The notes: a model not told the origin generated them from the sequence alone. Counted from the stretch's first letter, positions 25,106 to 36,884 are shown. The stretch: DNA of 64,000 nt from Epiperipatus broadwayi (GCA_028023455.1 JAQFVV010006294.1:1887001-1951000), one strand, 5' to 3'. Numbers and translations: made by a program.

Positions 25106-25333
25106 GAACTATGTCCAACCACCCAGGAAGAATTTTCAGATCCAAGTCATCTATATTACCTTCCACTCAAAGTCAATGATATTAGATGGAATTTTGAAAA
25201 GTTTCTGATTGATTCGGACGGAAATCCCGTGAAGCGTTATCATTCAGCTGTGCATCCTTTAGATATTAGGGAAGATATTAAACAGTTGCTACTGAGACCG
25301 AAAAAAACTCATTATTCTTATCTTCGTGGTTAA
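25106..25333 (+). CDS. Glutathione peroxidase, last coding exon with stop codon
   Basis: Seventy-five codons plus TAA follow a textbook acceptor (ATTTTTCTTTTTCAG). The exon continues the previous one in phase 0: ELCPTTQEEFSDPSHLYYLP, then LKVNDIRWNFEKFLIDSDG and NPVKRYHSAVHPLDI, ending SYLRG. The W and N of RWNFEKF match the Trp and Asn of the GPx catalytic tetrad (Sec/Cys, Gln, Trp, Asn), so the active-site half visible here is intact. CPPTS/CPTT before the LY-P-KV block and the length resemble secreted GPx3 more than GPx1. The tail after DIREDIKQLL is a little longer and more basic (RPKKTHYSYLRG) than usual. No frameshift or stop breaks the exon, so the gene is probably functional. A candidate SECIS and poly(A) signal follow about 1 kb downstream. 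Confidence 0.94.
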   Translation, partial: ELCPTTQEEFSDPSHLYYLPLKVNDIRWNFEKFLIDSDGNPVKRYHSAVHPLDIREDIKQLLLRPKKTHYSYLRG

Positions 25334-26325
25334 ATTTGGAAAAAATGTTTACCAGTATCAATATAAGATAATAAATATAGAAACATCTTTAGATTATATT
25401 AATTTCCATTCTTTCTTATAATTTTTATATTATTTCATCCAACTCACCAAAGTTTATTCTAACATTTTTAATTTCTCTTTATATCAATATTTTAAATGAA
25501 TAAATATGGATATTTTAAAATGCGCAAATAGATTTCATCCTAAAAATCAATTTATTTAATCAAATTCAAATTGCATTTTCAATACAAAATTTATAAATAA
25601 TTACAAGAATTTAATTGATTATGTCTTGTTCGTTAAATTCAACATTCGCGAAAATAAATAAACTTTTCAATTTTTACTTATTTATGAGGGATAAAGCTTA
25701 AAAATGTGTACTGTTTTATGATTAAAAGCTTAGAAATGAAAACTAAAATATACCATATATAAACAACATAATTGATATTTAGAATCAAGTTCATATTGTA
25801 TGATATTTAAGATTTAAGCTTATTTACGTATAGACAAAAAAAAATAGTACTGAAACTCCTAATAAGACATACAAGTTCTTAAATATGAATGATAATAATT
25901 TTTGAGGTTTTTTTTTAAATATATATATAAAAAGAAAGATCACATATACTATATGAAAAAGAAACCAATTTTTAAGTTTATAAACCTTTTTAAAAATCTA
26001 TTGTTTTTATCACTTCGGTGTTAGAAATACACAACAACTAAAGCAAATCAAATAATTGCTTAATCAGAATTAATAATAAAAATTATTATTATTAAAATAA
26101 TAATATTATTCGAGAGATAGATATGTAATATTTCCATTTATTCACCTAAAACAAAAGCGCTAATTTAGATTTATTTTTAGCAAAATAAAAAAAAACATCC
26201 ATAAATTTTAAACAAAAAAATGAATAAACAAATAAATTATAAGAGGGATATTCTAAAAGGATAATTTTTAATATATATATAATGTTGTAGAAATAAATTA
26301 TTTTGTTATTGAATTATTTTCTTTA

Positions 26326-26396
26326 TTGGAAGGCAGTCCATGATGAGTATTATCGAAAGGATTCGTCTGGATAATACTTTGATTAATCGAGAGATA
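26326..26396 (+). promoter_or_regulatory. Candidate SECIS element (selenocysteine insertion)
   Basis: A SECIS recodes UGA as selenocysteine through SBP2 and the Sec elongation factor. The core here is AUGA at 26340-26343 and UGA at 26380-26382, giving the tandem G.A pairs of the quartet. Helix II is GAGTATTATC (26345-26354) with GATAATACTT (26370-26379): nine Watson-Crick pairs plus one G.U. Unpaired AAA sits at 26356-26358, 12 bases after the core, as the family requires. A mini-stem (59-61 with 66-68) capped by TTCG makes it form 2. Position in the 3' UTR of a GPx, a classic selenoprotein family, is strong context. Helix I below the quartet is weak, which is the main doubt. The Sec codon itself is not in view. 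Confidence 0.68.
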
Positions 26397-26443
26397 TAAA
26401 TTGAGTTTGTGCATTTACTCTTTTATAATCCTGATTTGTCTAA

Positions 26444-26449
26444 AATAAA
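26444..26449 (+). terminator. Candidate poly(A) signal AATAAA of the glutathione peroxidase gene
   Basis: A canonical hexamer about 1.1 kb after the stop codon and 61 bases after the SECIS core. In such AT-rich DNA the hexamer is common by chance; its position just beyond the SECIS is the reason for choosing it. Confidence 0.45.
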
Positions 26450-26470
26450 GATGATTTAACTAACTTATTA

Positions 26471-27956
26471 AAATGTTTGTATTTTTTTTCTTAAAAATGT
26501 AGTTATCACTTAAGCAAAATATCATATGTATGTATTATTTTTCTGTCTAATGGAAGTGTTTTCTGCTTGAATGTATGTTATGACTTCAATTTACATATTC
26601 GGAAGGCTTTTCAATTTATTCTGAAGATGTATTTTCTAAAATAAAAAGCCGTGATTATAATTACCATCTTTATTGCAAGTTTATTAAAATAGAAAGCTAG
26701 AAAATAATTTTCATTTTAGCACTTAACTAATTAAACTCTCTTTCCCATTCCATACATACATTGCATTATGTTCGTAAGCATTACTCAAATGCATCTTACA
26801 CGGATTCCTAGAAATTAAGGCCCCTACTATCACTCCTGCTATTTTTATTATTTATTTAATTGTATTTGTAGTTCTAATTAATTTACTTTTTAACTAAATA
26901 ATATCTTGAAATTTTTAAGAATTTATTTTAAACTGAATTGCTTTCAATTATCATTTATATTTCATAATTATATGTTTGCATGAGATTGCAATAAAAAAAA
27001 CTGAAGTCAATGAATTTAAAATGAGTGACCCCCCCCCCATTTGCATCTGGTATTTATTTCCAGAATTTTTAATGCAGCAACTCCTCACTTTATCTATTGA
27101 ATCACACTGATGCTGCTCTAAGACATCACAACAGATCAAGAGTTCTAATACTCTCTAAGCAAATCTTATATAGCAGACTTACACAAGATCAGATTATTAT
27201 CCAAAAAATATTAATCAAAATAAATCTCTTTTAAGAAAATCAGATTTCTTAGTCAAAATAAATATTTTTTATTTAAATCAGATCTCACAAGCTAAATAAA
27301 GTTTGTTTAATCAAAACAGATCTCAGGTTCTTATTATAAAATTCTTCAATCAACAAATAGAATCTTATTCTTATTCAAACCATGAATGTGATCTTAATGG
27401 ACAGTAATAATAAAACATGATCCATCTTTGGATAATACCATAATGCAATAAATAATTATTACTTTAACATCACTCATGAAACTCTTATATTAAATAATGA
27501 TATAGCAATCTGGGATGACATTCATGATACTATGAGTAGGAAAGAGATTTTGTTGCTAACCATAGGTTCTCTTATAGTCTTATTCTAAAATAAAATAAAG
27601 AAATCTTATCCATGGATCTTAATTTAACATCAACAATATAAATTTTAATAAAGTAAGTTATATTTTTTTTGTATTCTTATATTACAATAAAATATATGTG
27701 TGATTTTTAGATTTCTGAGAATGTAGATGATGACAGAAATACAAATACCAAAATTAAGAATTAAACAATATTTATTAACACTAATAAAGATGGCAAGAAT
27801 AATTAATTATTAAATATTTTCATAAAATCAGAAATTATAATTGTCACAAGTTAAAATACAATTGTAAATTACAATTAGAAAATAAATAAATGAATAATCC
27901 CAATATGATTTGCCTATGAGTATAGACAGCTCTCACATTTTAATAATCCAACTTTC

Positions 27957-27992
<36 letters not shown>

Positions 27993-28559
27993 AGGAAATG
28001 TATTTAATACTATTACCAATAAATCTTACCATTATAATAGTAGCAATGAATTTGGAAAAAAGATGTACAATTTTAGAGCTACATAAATAATTATAAATTT
28101 AAGCAAAAAAATACTTTATCAAGGTTTTTAAAACACATCAGATACGCAATATAAACATTCATAAACTACTCTGATTTCATCAAGAGCAAAATAAAAATAA
28201 GGCATGGTTGGCAATACTCATGACCTTAAAATATTTTAAGAATAAAATAATGACATGGTTGGTATCACACGTGACTTTAAAAAATCTCACCAAGATAAAC
28301 ATCAAAAGATATAAAATAGGCATTAAAGTGAAATAAACTTACAATAAACACTTATTCAAAAGTGTATGTAAAGAATTAAGACTTTGTCTTTAATCTTAAA
28401 ATATACAAAGAATAAACCACAAAAAGGGGTTGCCTAAAATATAGCCTCGTATGTTGTTACCTAAGACAAACAATATCTCACTACAATGATAAAAAAAAAC
28501 ATATATGAAAATAGGGATCATTTTAAGTGATGTGAAAAACCAATAAAATATAACAAATA
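26471..28559. other. No gene recognised; AT-rich DNA downstream of the peroxidase
   Basis: Only simple sequence stands out: a (C)10 run at 27029-27038 and a compound (AT)n(GT)n microsatellite at about 27957-27993. No second gene or exon was recognised on either strand. Confidence 0.5.
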
Positions 28560-28815
28560 TAGCTAGGCATATAAATTTGTGACCTAATAATTTAATAAGA
28601 AAACACACCCCATTAATTCTTTCATCTGTTTATACACATTCTGGATAATTCCATACAGGACTGATTTGTCATACTGATTATATTTCAAAAAAATGTAATA
28701 TTCTAAGAACTATCATAATAAGCATACTAAAAATCATATATAAATAATACATAGTCAATATCAGATACATAGGTCACATGAATAAATTTTATAACTAAAT
28801 ATTTATACCCTTTTA
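28560..28815 (+). repeat. Dispersed repeat family 3, copy A (about 255 bp)
   Basis: Aligns in the same orientation with 36475-36730 along its full length, sharing CATATAAATTTGTG, CCTAATAATTTAATAA-like, TTTATACACATTCT, AATAATTCCATACAG and the closing TAAATATTTATAC. It is flanked by unrelated sequence on both sides. Confidence 0.8.
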
Positions 28816-29745
28816 CCAATTAATAATTCATAAGTCCTTAAATCTTGTTTTCAATACTATTTAGTAGCACAACAGTTTCAATAAAGAATCCTTGGACATA
28901 TTGAAGATTTAGTACAATATCAGGACAATTATGAATATTAAATATTGGCAAACAATTCAAAATTTGAGATATGTACAATAATTAAGCAATGACATTATGA
29001 AAAGCTATTCAAAGCAATAATGAAGTATTTGTTTAAATATCATGATAAATATAATTTCTCTTGAACCAATTCAAATATAAAATTAAATTTTTTAAAAAAG
29101 TACTTTTCATTTTAATTAGCACATAGATAAAAACATTGTTTCCATTGAAAACACAATTTGTAACTTCAAATAATGAGACATTACCAAAGAGCAGAATATA
29201 TTTCTTTAAAATAATGCAATGTTTTACACAGCAATGAATAAAATGTATATCAAGAACATAGTAATCTTTTTTTAAAACAATATACATTATAAAATGATGA
29301 GCAGATGATAGAAAGCATATTTATTGAATATAATATTCTTTTATCAACAATACAATAGATTGAAGTAAGCACTAAGTTCATCTTATATTTTGTCTTTAAG
29401 AGACAGATAAAATATTTATTACCAAATAAAATATATTCAAGTATAATTGTATTTATTTCTATTTCTAGAATCAGGCAAAATATTTCCATAATAATATTTT
29501 ATCATGAATATTTCATTCAAAGTTAAATGCATAAATATGTCATCCATTTATAAAATATTTCATAATAAAAAACAATTTCCATTTTTGCAACTTTATAAAT
29601 GATGAAACAAATATTTCACCCATTCCAAAAACAATAATGCAAAAATAAATTTTACAAATGTTGTTTCAAAGTACAGACACATAACAATAGAATACTTTAA
29701 ACCAATAAACATTGCATGATCACGATTTCTTATGCTTATAATTTA
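28816..29745. other. No gene recognised; AT-rich DNA
   Basis: Only short open frames without recognisable domains are present. Confidence 0.45.
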
Positions 29746-30222
29746 TTAAAACAGGCAAAACTCTATACATATTGCCACTCAGTGCAAGCCAAAGTAATCA
29801 ATAGATGCCAGAAGGCTTGTGCATAAAATCTCCATCTAGTGCCTACTCATCCATAGTTGTGGCTATGGTTATTAAAGAACCAAAGATACCAATATAGGTA
29901 CTGAACTGAGTTCAGACCTATATGACTATATAAGCTAATGAGCTTGGATTGAAAATATAGGTTATTCAATTTAAGACATTGTTTTGTAGTTAAATAGAGA
30001 TAAAAGGGGGCTTTTGGACGGTTGCATTAGATCCTAAGATCTAGGTGCAATGCTCTCAAATCCAAGGCTTCTCACTGATGAAGGCCACAAGCCATAAACT
30101 AGTCTGGGGATATTGGATGAGTATACCCTAAATGGGATTTTATGCACAAGCCTTCTGGCATCCATTGATTACTCTGGCTTGCACTAAGTGGCAATATGTA
30201 TAGAGAGTTTTGTCTGTTTTAA
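29746..30222. mobile_element. Foldback element, copy B (477 bp)
   Basis: Arms of about 108 bp (29746-29854 and 30112-30222) start TTAAAACAG(G/A)CAAAACTC and share TGCATAAAATC and TACTCATCCA with copy A. The loop is about 190 bp longer than in copy A. A block reading CACTGATGAAGGCCACAAGC (near 30072) occurs in both. The left flank also resembles that of copy A (CATGATCAC-ATTTCTTATGCTT), so the family unit may extend past the arms on that side. Confidence 0.8.
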
Positions 30223-30942
30223 TAGAATACTTTCAGAATAAGGTAAAACATTCATACATTTATCAGCTACTTTATCATTCACAATGTCTACAAGTTCAGA
30301 AAAACTTCTAATTTGATTTAAAATATCAAACATAACAAAAACATTCTGTAAATGATAGCAAAGTTCAGTATTTTTTAAAAATATATCATCTATAATTCCT
30401 TGTAGAATTAAGCATATAAATTTCTTTTAAAGTTAATACGAAGTTATTTAAAGTTCTGGCATTTAACATTTTAAAATTATCACTTTCAGATTAAGTTTAA
30501 GCATGACTAAACAAGAAAATTGAAAATTAATAAAAGTTTGATATATGTTGTCAGAGATTTCTTAATGGTATATAAATTGAAAACGTTCTGTAGTGATGTT
30601 TGGGCCAAAACTAGAGACCTGAGCAGATAATTATTTTAGCTGTTCATGGTTTAAACTGGCAGAATAATAAGTAATTATAAAAAATTATAGAAGACAAAGA
30701 AAAATGATGAAATAGTGAAAAATTTACATGGTCAGAGCTTAAATATTGTAAGTCATGTGACCACTAATTAAATAGATGATTGCCAATGATGTTAACCTTA
30801 ATTTATGGACTCAATTTATAACACAGGTCAAATGATTTTAAAAATAACTTTAATTATATTGTCTGGAAATTTAGACAAAGCAATAATTACATCATCTTGT
30901 ATAAATATTTTTTATGTAAATTGCAAAAATTAAACTCTTTAT
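30223..30942. other. No gene recognised; possible unidentified coding relic on the - strand
   Basis: Read on the - strand near 30250-30400, a segment gives NTELCYHLQNVFVMFDILNQ and SFSELVDIVNDKVADKC with little interruption. It looks like decayed protein-coding DNA, possibly transposon-derived, but I do not recognise the family. Confidence 0.3.
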
Positions 30943-30950
30943 ATAATTAT

Positions 30951-31547
30951 GTAATACTCAAAGAACTTGAGTTAGCAAGTTAATATTACCTCCCTCTCTT
31001 AACAACCTTCGAAACAACACCAAGAATAAAACTTCTTTTGATCACCCCCAAATCATATATAAGATATCCTGCCCTGCCCCAGCCTGAAGTGTGATATACT
31101 ACAGTGAATATTAGGCTAATAGGTCAATGAGAATTGTCCAGTACACCTATCTATATAAAAAAGTAAAAATCAAGTCATGAACAGAAATAAAAATTTTGTT
31201 GAACATGAAATGGCTATGGGTCACATCTTTTCCCCCTCTGTTAAAACAATATATAGAGATATGATGAAAAATTTTTAAAGAAGCATGACTGATTGCATGA
31301 GGCCCACATTTAATTAACAGAAAAGTCTGTTGCATTCCCTTATTAAAGAAATGGAACATAATTTGGATACTGAGACAAATTTACATATTTTCCAGACACT
31401 ATATTTGGACTACTAACTGGATAGTGTTTATTCTGCACTATGATTCTGATGAAAATTTACTGAAAGCTAGCTTGGTACTATTAATCTCATTTTGTTTTGA
31501 CATACTTTTTCATATTAACTTGTTAACTCAAATTCTTTGAGTATTAA
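30951..31547. mobile_element. Non-autonomous TIR element (597 bp) with 8-bp target duplication
   Basis: The ends GTAATACTCAAAGAACTTGA and (inverted) TTAATACTCAAAGAATTTGA form terminal inverted repeats of about 38 bp with roughly four mismatches. Both sides are flanked by ATAATTAT (30943-30950 and 31548-31555). An 8-bp duplication points to hAT, P or Merlin-type transposition, with hAT the most likely given the hAT element nearby, although the ends differ from that element. There is no coding capacity, so it is MITE-like. Confidence 0.75.
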
Positions 31548-31555
31548 ATAATTAT

Positions 31556-32500
31556 TAACTATTTATTTAATAAAATAAAAATTATTACATCAATAAAGAA
31601 TACATTGATTTAAAAATATTTTTTAAATTCCCACAATATTAACTTAATTATTTAAAATATTAAATATTTTCAACAGAAAAATATTACAAAATAAAAGCAT
31701 TAAGTTATTTTAAATATTAACTTTTCTGAACAAGAAAGTTAAAACATAATTATTTTATTTTAAACTTTTAACTTTAAATTAAAACTGATTACATGCACAC
31801 TTACACACTCAAAATATTTAAAATAATTATTTAAAATAACTAATTTAAAAATTGGCTAATTGATTAGATTTATAAAAGATTAGAATATAAAACTAGCATT
31901 TATAATTATATTTAAAATAAGCTGAAAATTAATTAATTACATTACTAAAAATCAATAAAGCATTTTTAAAACTTATTTAATTGTTTATCTTGTGACAATT
32001 TAATTTAATAAATAGGTGCAAAGCAGAGTTAAATCGTTCAAATATAATGTTTAATAATAGGTTATTCTTTAAAATAATGACTTCATGGTATTATATACTT
32101 ACAATTATCAAATAAGATTGAATGATAAGATACAATTATTTTAATTCACTTATATAAATATGTCTTAACTAATAATATTTTATAAGATTAGTTATAAATC
32201 AAAATATTTTAGAAATTGATTCACTACCTTTAACATGATAATGGCATATATTTAATAGAAAATAAACTATATTAAAAATTTTTTTTTAATATTTTCACAA
32301 ATACTTAACAAAGTTCTACAGACAAAACTTAAGGTTACAATTTCCCCAAACTGCAAGGAGGAAAAAAATTTTTAATGAATAGTTTTCCAGATCTCCAATC
32401 AACAACAATTGCAACATTATCAATTTTATAATTTATATACAATCACAACTATCATACTGCTACATTAATTTCAAATTTCAATTTAAAATATATACTTAAT
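31556..32500. other. No gene recognised; extremely AT-rich DNA
   Basis: This is one of the most AT-rich parts of the window, with long TTTAAA-type runs and no motif. Confidence 0.5.
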
Positions 32501-32539
32501 TTGTAGAGAGAATTGGTCTTAAGCTACATGCATTGTAAA

Positions 32540-35480
32540 TTCCTCTATTCATTCAAGGGTGGAGGACATAAATGCATTCTTCCCAATCTGTTTATTAATT
32601 TGAAATGGCCCATTAACTTTTTAAATTTATTTTTCTAAAGATTACTAATATGAGGGGTTTAAACAAAGACATAGTCATGGACTTTTAATGGCTCTGATTT
32701 TGATTTGGATTGATGAACATGTTTATCACTCATCTTTCTAAGATTGATCCTAGTCTTTCGTACATCTTGATCACTATCAATAACTTCTGCAATTATGGGC
32801 AGGGACATTTTTTATAAGTAATGACTCAGATCTCCTGAAATTCAAATAGATGGATGAAAATTTAATAGACTCATTTATTGTAATATGAATATAATTAATG
32901 ATTTCAGGAAGCTTATTGATCACCAAGACTGCCACCAGGTCACTGCGTACCTGAAAATTTTATATACATGATCAAAAGTTAATGATGATGATGATTTGCA
33001 CTGACCAGACCCAGGGAGAGCAAGAGCTCATTAATATTGTTCAGACAATTGAGAAAATAAAGTTAGGACAAATGTTAGCTAATATAATTTAAGCAAGTTC
33101 ATAGTTTATTAAAATTAATATAAAAATTTTCAAGCACAAAGATTTATTTACAATAGATATAGTTTTGTTTAATTCTATCAAGGCATGTATAAATAAAATA
33201 AAACATCAGATGCTCTGGCAGACAGGCTAATTTTCTAATAGAGTTTTATAAGGGGGGGGGGGTTCTTTCAGCTGAAGATTCACATAAGCAACTCTGGTTT
33301 CCTTATTCAAAAAGTTTTAAGACAAATAAATGAAAGATTCTTGCATGAATCAATGAAACCAGTGCATGCAAGCGATTACTAGATTATTGACTAGTGACAT
33401 CATATTGTCCACATAACCACTGCATGGCAACCATGTTGAAGATTGCCATGGTTGATTACAATGCAAGAAAAATAAATCTGATATAAAGAATACAATGAAG
33501 TATGGATTGTAGAATGGGAGAAAACTTAAATCTCCAATTAAACAAAAATAGAAATCTTAGAAAATACTTTGGCATAGATAATTTAAAATTAAAAAAACAT
33601 TAAATCTTTGGTTTAAGGAAAATACACATATATGATTGGTGAATCACCAACCAAACAATTGGCCAAAATTAAGCTGCTATATAACAATTAAGTCTCAATA
33701 GGAGATAGGTAAATAATCAGAAAATTATTTACGATTGCCCAAGCATTTATTGAGAAAGAGAAATCACAATTATAAATCTAAACAGCTTTAACAACTAAAA
33801 TCTCAGTACATATAAATTCAAAACAAACATGAAATCTTAGAACTAAGATTTTAAGACACACTAAAATACAATCAGAAAATACATATAATAAATACTTAAA
33901 ATATTTCAATTGACTAAGTAAAAGATATTACAAAATTAGGTTACTTTTTAAGATTAAGCTGAGACTTTAAAACCCTGGAAAAAATAAGGAAACATGTTAC
34001 CTTGAGATAATGTCTTACAGCATGGCACATATAGTTTATTCTACTGGAGAATTCCAGTGAAGACTTTAGATTTCCATTTTCTGTTCAGGAGGCAGGAGGC
34101 AATGTTAGAATCAGTTATAGTTTAAACTCCCATGACATGACTTTGCAGGAACGATTTGGGATCTGGGATTCATCTTTAAGTTGATTTATCATGGCATGAT
34201 AATGAGGCAATTCTTCCCAGCATACAGGTTTAGCATTGTGCAGGAACAATTCTTTTTTAGCACTTTAAAGACAGTAATTTAAATTTGGCACACTTTCCTA
34301 ATGGTGTACCAAAAGTTGAAGCAAAAATTAATCAAGCAAATAAGCATCAATAACTGAAGAATAATTAATCTGAATCATGGGGCTATTTACATGAGCTCTT
34401 ATCTTTCCGAAACATCTTTTAATTAGTAGTTTGACCAGCACAAATCTTTATCTTAGACTTAATCTTAATTAAAGATTCTGACCAGGGTTAATCTTATTCA
34501 TAATTAATTTTAAAAAATATATAAAAACAAGTTGCAGCTTTAGTTAAAATAAATTAAAAATTGATTACAATCAAAACAACAAGAATGCAATTACAAAAAA
34601 AAAAAAAAATTCCAAAACTAAAATGCTTTGTTTAAAAGGATTAACTTTTTTTTTTAATTTAGATTTTTTTTTTTATAAAATTAAAAGTTTTCTTAACCTT
34701 AAATTACTTTGATAAAATAAAATAAAAAAACAATCAATCAAAAGAAACTATTTTAAAAATAAAATCTATTAAAAAATAGAAATAACAATTTTAAAACATA
34801 ACTGAGTATGTGCATAATTACACGTACTCTTCTATACAAAACTTTTAACTAGTTTTCTTTTAAAACTTTATTAAAACAAAAGTTAGTTTTATTTTTGTGA
34901 TGAAACTTTTGACTTGGATAAAATATCCATTTCAATATATATTCTGAACAATCTCTCTAGTTCTCTCATGATGTGCTCACACAGATTGGATTTCTAATAG
35001 AACTCATAATATTTCTGAATCCACTTCCCCCATGTAGCAGACATAAAGCAGTAGCATGATTAGTTAAAATGGAGGCTGATTTGCTGACTAAACAAAATTG
35101 AAGATTAATAAGACAATTACATTCTTTGCATCAGTCTTAGGAACTGGATATGCAGATACATATTTTATAAAAATGTCATACATTACCAAAATATTTTTGC
35201 TGTTTGAAAGGTGAAAGAAACCCACATAAGTCTATAGTTAATAACTCATGGGGACTATTTGGAGTATGAGTTCAAGTACCCCAGCATACAATATATTACC
35301 TTACTTTGTTTTCAAACAAATCTCATAAACTTATTCTATTTGCTATGGAATCAAACATCTAAAGCCAATAAAAATACTGTTTAAGGGTATGTTCTATTTT
35401 CTGGATGCCATAATGGCTTTACTGACAATGAGCATAATAAATCAACTTGTTAATCATGCAAGGTGAAATTATTCCCCTCC
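32540..35480 (-). pseudogene. Ty3/gypsy-type integrase relic, split by an LTR-like insertion
   Basis: Read on the - strand, the H2C2-type zinc segment is near 35360-35480 (the part with YGIQKIEHTLKQYFYWL). The integrase core opening is near 35160-35260 (NSPHELLTIDLCGF, then PVPKTDAKNVI-like pieces in shifting frames). The integrase C-terminal part is at 32540-32780 (KVHDYVFV*TPHI and NKFKK, then FKLINRLG). Many stops and frameshifts are present. The gap between core and C-terminus is partly filled by the LTR-like repeat at 32926-34080. RT is not present on this strand here. Confidence 0.65.
32926..34080. mobile_element. LTR-like insertion sharing its left end with 63080-63260
   Basis: The left end, TGCCACCAGGTCACTG, followed by CCTGAAAATTTTATAT and TGATCAAAAGTTAATGATG, matches 63099 onward (TGCCACTAGGCCACTG, CCTAGAAAATTTGATTTAT). 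Similarity is clear for about 170 bases and then fades. Its position between two pieces of one integrase suggests an insertion. The right boundary is a guess and no target duplication was found. It contains a (G)11 run at 33252-33262. Confidence 0.45.
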
Positions 35481-35819
35481 ACAAGCTATCATCTTTAGTA
35501 TCTGTTTTGAACATTAAAATATTCTGACACAGCTTATACTTAGCTTTAATTCTTATAGCATACATCATACCACTATTTAATCTTGCAGTATCTAACATTA
35601 AAGTAATAATTTTTTCATATGAATATCCTGAGTTTGCATTGACGCTAATTTTGATAATTATTTACTATTGATTCTTCAAACAATACATTAATATATGTGA
35701 TGATAATATTGTGTATATTAGAATGCTTATAAATTACTTTTACTGGATGTGCTTTGGTTAAATAAACAGTGATGCTGGCTTAATCAGATACCTAAATATG
35801 GTCCTCTAAACAATTAAGA

Positions 35820-36445
35820 GTAAAGTTGATCGTGTACATTGAATGATATTGTCATCACTTCTAAAAATATAGCTGTTCATTTAAAGCGCTTCCAATTATT
35901 TGTATATGAGTGTTCAGTTAACAATATAAAAATTACTTTGGAAAAATTTTTCTTGGTCATTTGATCAATGAAGAGGGGATTAAACCCTATCCAGAGAAAA
36001 TTGTAGCTATTCAAAAATTTTCTGTGCCTAAAACATGGAAACAGCTTAGGTCTTTCTTAGGACTGCAATTATTATCATAAATTTTATAAAAAATTTGCAT
36101 AGGTTACAATTAATTTATCAATATGAAAAGTGGAAGTGGATCCTTAAGCCTACACAAGTGTTTGAAAAGATCAAGTCCACATTCTTAAAAGACATTACGA
36201 CCACTTATCTAGATTTTAGTATGAAATTATTGATAGTAGCAGGTTTGGTTTTGGGGTAGTTCTATGTCAGTTGAATGATTGTCAGGAACCTAAAGAATTA
36301 TACTTTTTTGAGTAGGAATTTTTAACAAAGGTGAGTTGAACTATGCCATTACAGATAAAAATATTTTAGCAGTGATGTGAGCAATTCAGAGGCTATAGCA
36401 GTTCTTATTGGGATCTGAGGTTTAAATTTTATCAAAGCTTGGAAT
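35820..36445 (+). pseudogene. Gypsy-type pol relic: reverse transcriptase end and RNase H
   Basis: Starts at the RT catalytic box, where VYI-DIVITSKN (near 35832) replaces YIDD with one base lost. FFLGHLINEEGIKPYPEKIV and KTWKQLRSFLGL (35945-36065) follow, the classic gypsy connection motifs. RNase H pieces FGFGVVLCQLND and ELNYAITDKNILAVM (36240-36385) come next. Frameshifts and stops abound. It faces away from the integrase relic at 32540-35480, so the two come from different insertions or a rearrangement. Confidence 0.8.
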
Positions 36446-36474
36446 TTTTAAATAAGAGCTACCTTAATAGTGAG

Positions 36475-36730
36475 AGCTAGACATATAAATTTGTGGCTTA
36501 ATAATTTAATAAAAATATATACATCTACTTCATTAGTTCTTCCATCCATTTATACACATTCTAAATAATTCCATACAGAACAGATGTCATACTCTGATTA
36601 TAATTCATAAACAGTAATATTCTGAGAATTATCATAATAAACATATTAAAAATCATATAAATACCTAGACAATGTCAGATACATAATATACATATGAATG
36701 AATCTTATTGCTAAATATTTATACTCAAGA
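36475..36730 (+). repeat. Dispersed repeat family 3, copy B
   Basis: Partner of 28560-28815. It begins directly after the gypsy RNase H relic. The two copies bracket 7.7 kb that includes gypsy pol relics, so they could be LTR remnants of one element, but the pol pieces between them point in opposite directions and I cannot confirm this. Confidence 0.78.
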
Positions 36731-36884
36731 CTATAAGTATCACATAATTTAATTATTTAATAGTCAGTAATTTATTCACTATATTGTTTTAATAACATAT
36801 ATATTTCTTTAATTGCATCATTGCTGATAAAATTGCAAAAACAGCTTTATTTCAAAAAAATAAATAAATAAAAGGTTGAGAGTC

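Larger units (their letters stand above)
25334..26470 (+). other. Probable 3' untranslated region of the glutathione peroxidase gene
   Basis: This AT-rich non-coding stretch runs from the stop codon to just past AATAAA at 26444-26449. Earlier AATAAA hexamers exist (25370-25375 and 25499-25504 among others), so shorter transcripts are possible. The extent given assumes that the SECIS candidate at 26340-26383 is part of the mRNA. The hexamer about 60 bases after the SECIS is the natural end under that model. No transcript evidence is available. Confidence 0.55.

Noticed and set aside
25600-25750. An alternative SECIS-like stretch (TTATGAGGG...AAAA...ATGATTAAAAG).
   Set aside because: The stem is not continuous and the AA and GA positions do not fit the core; the candidate at 26340 is far better.
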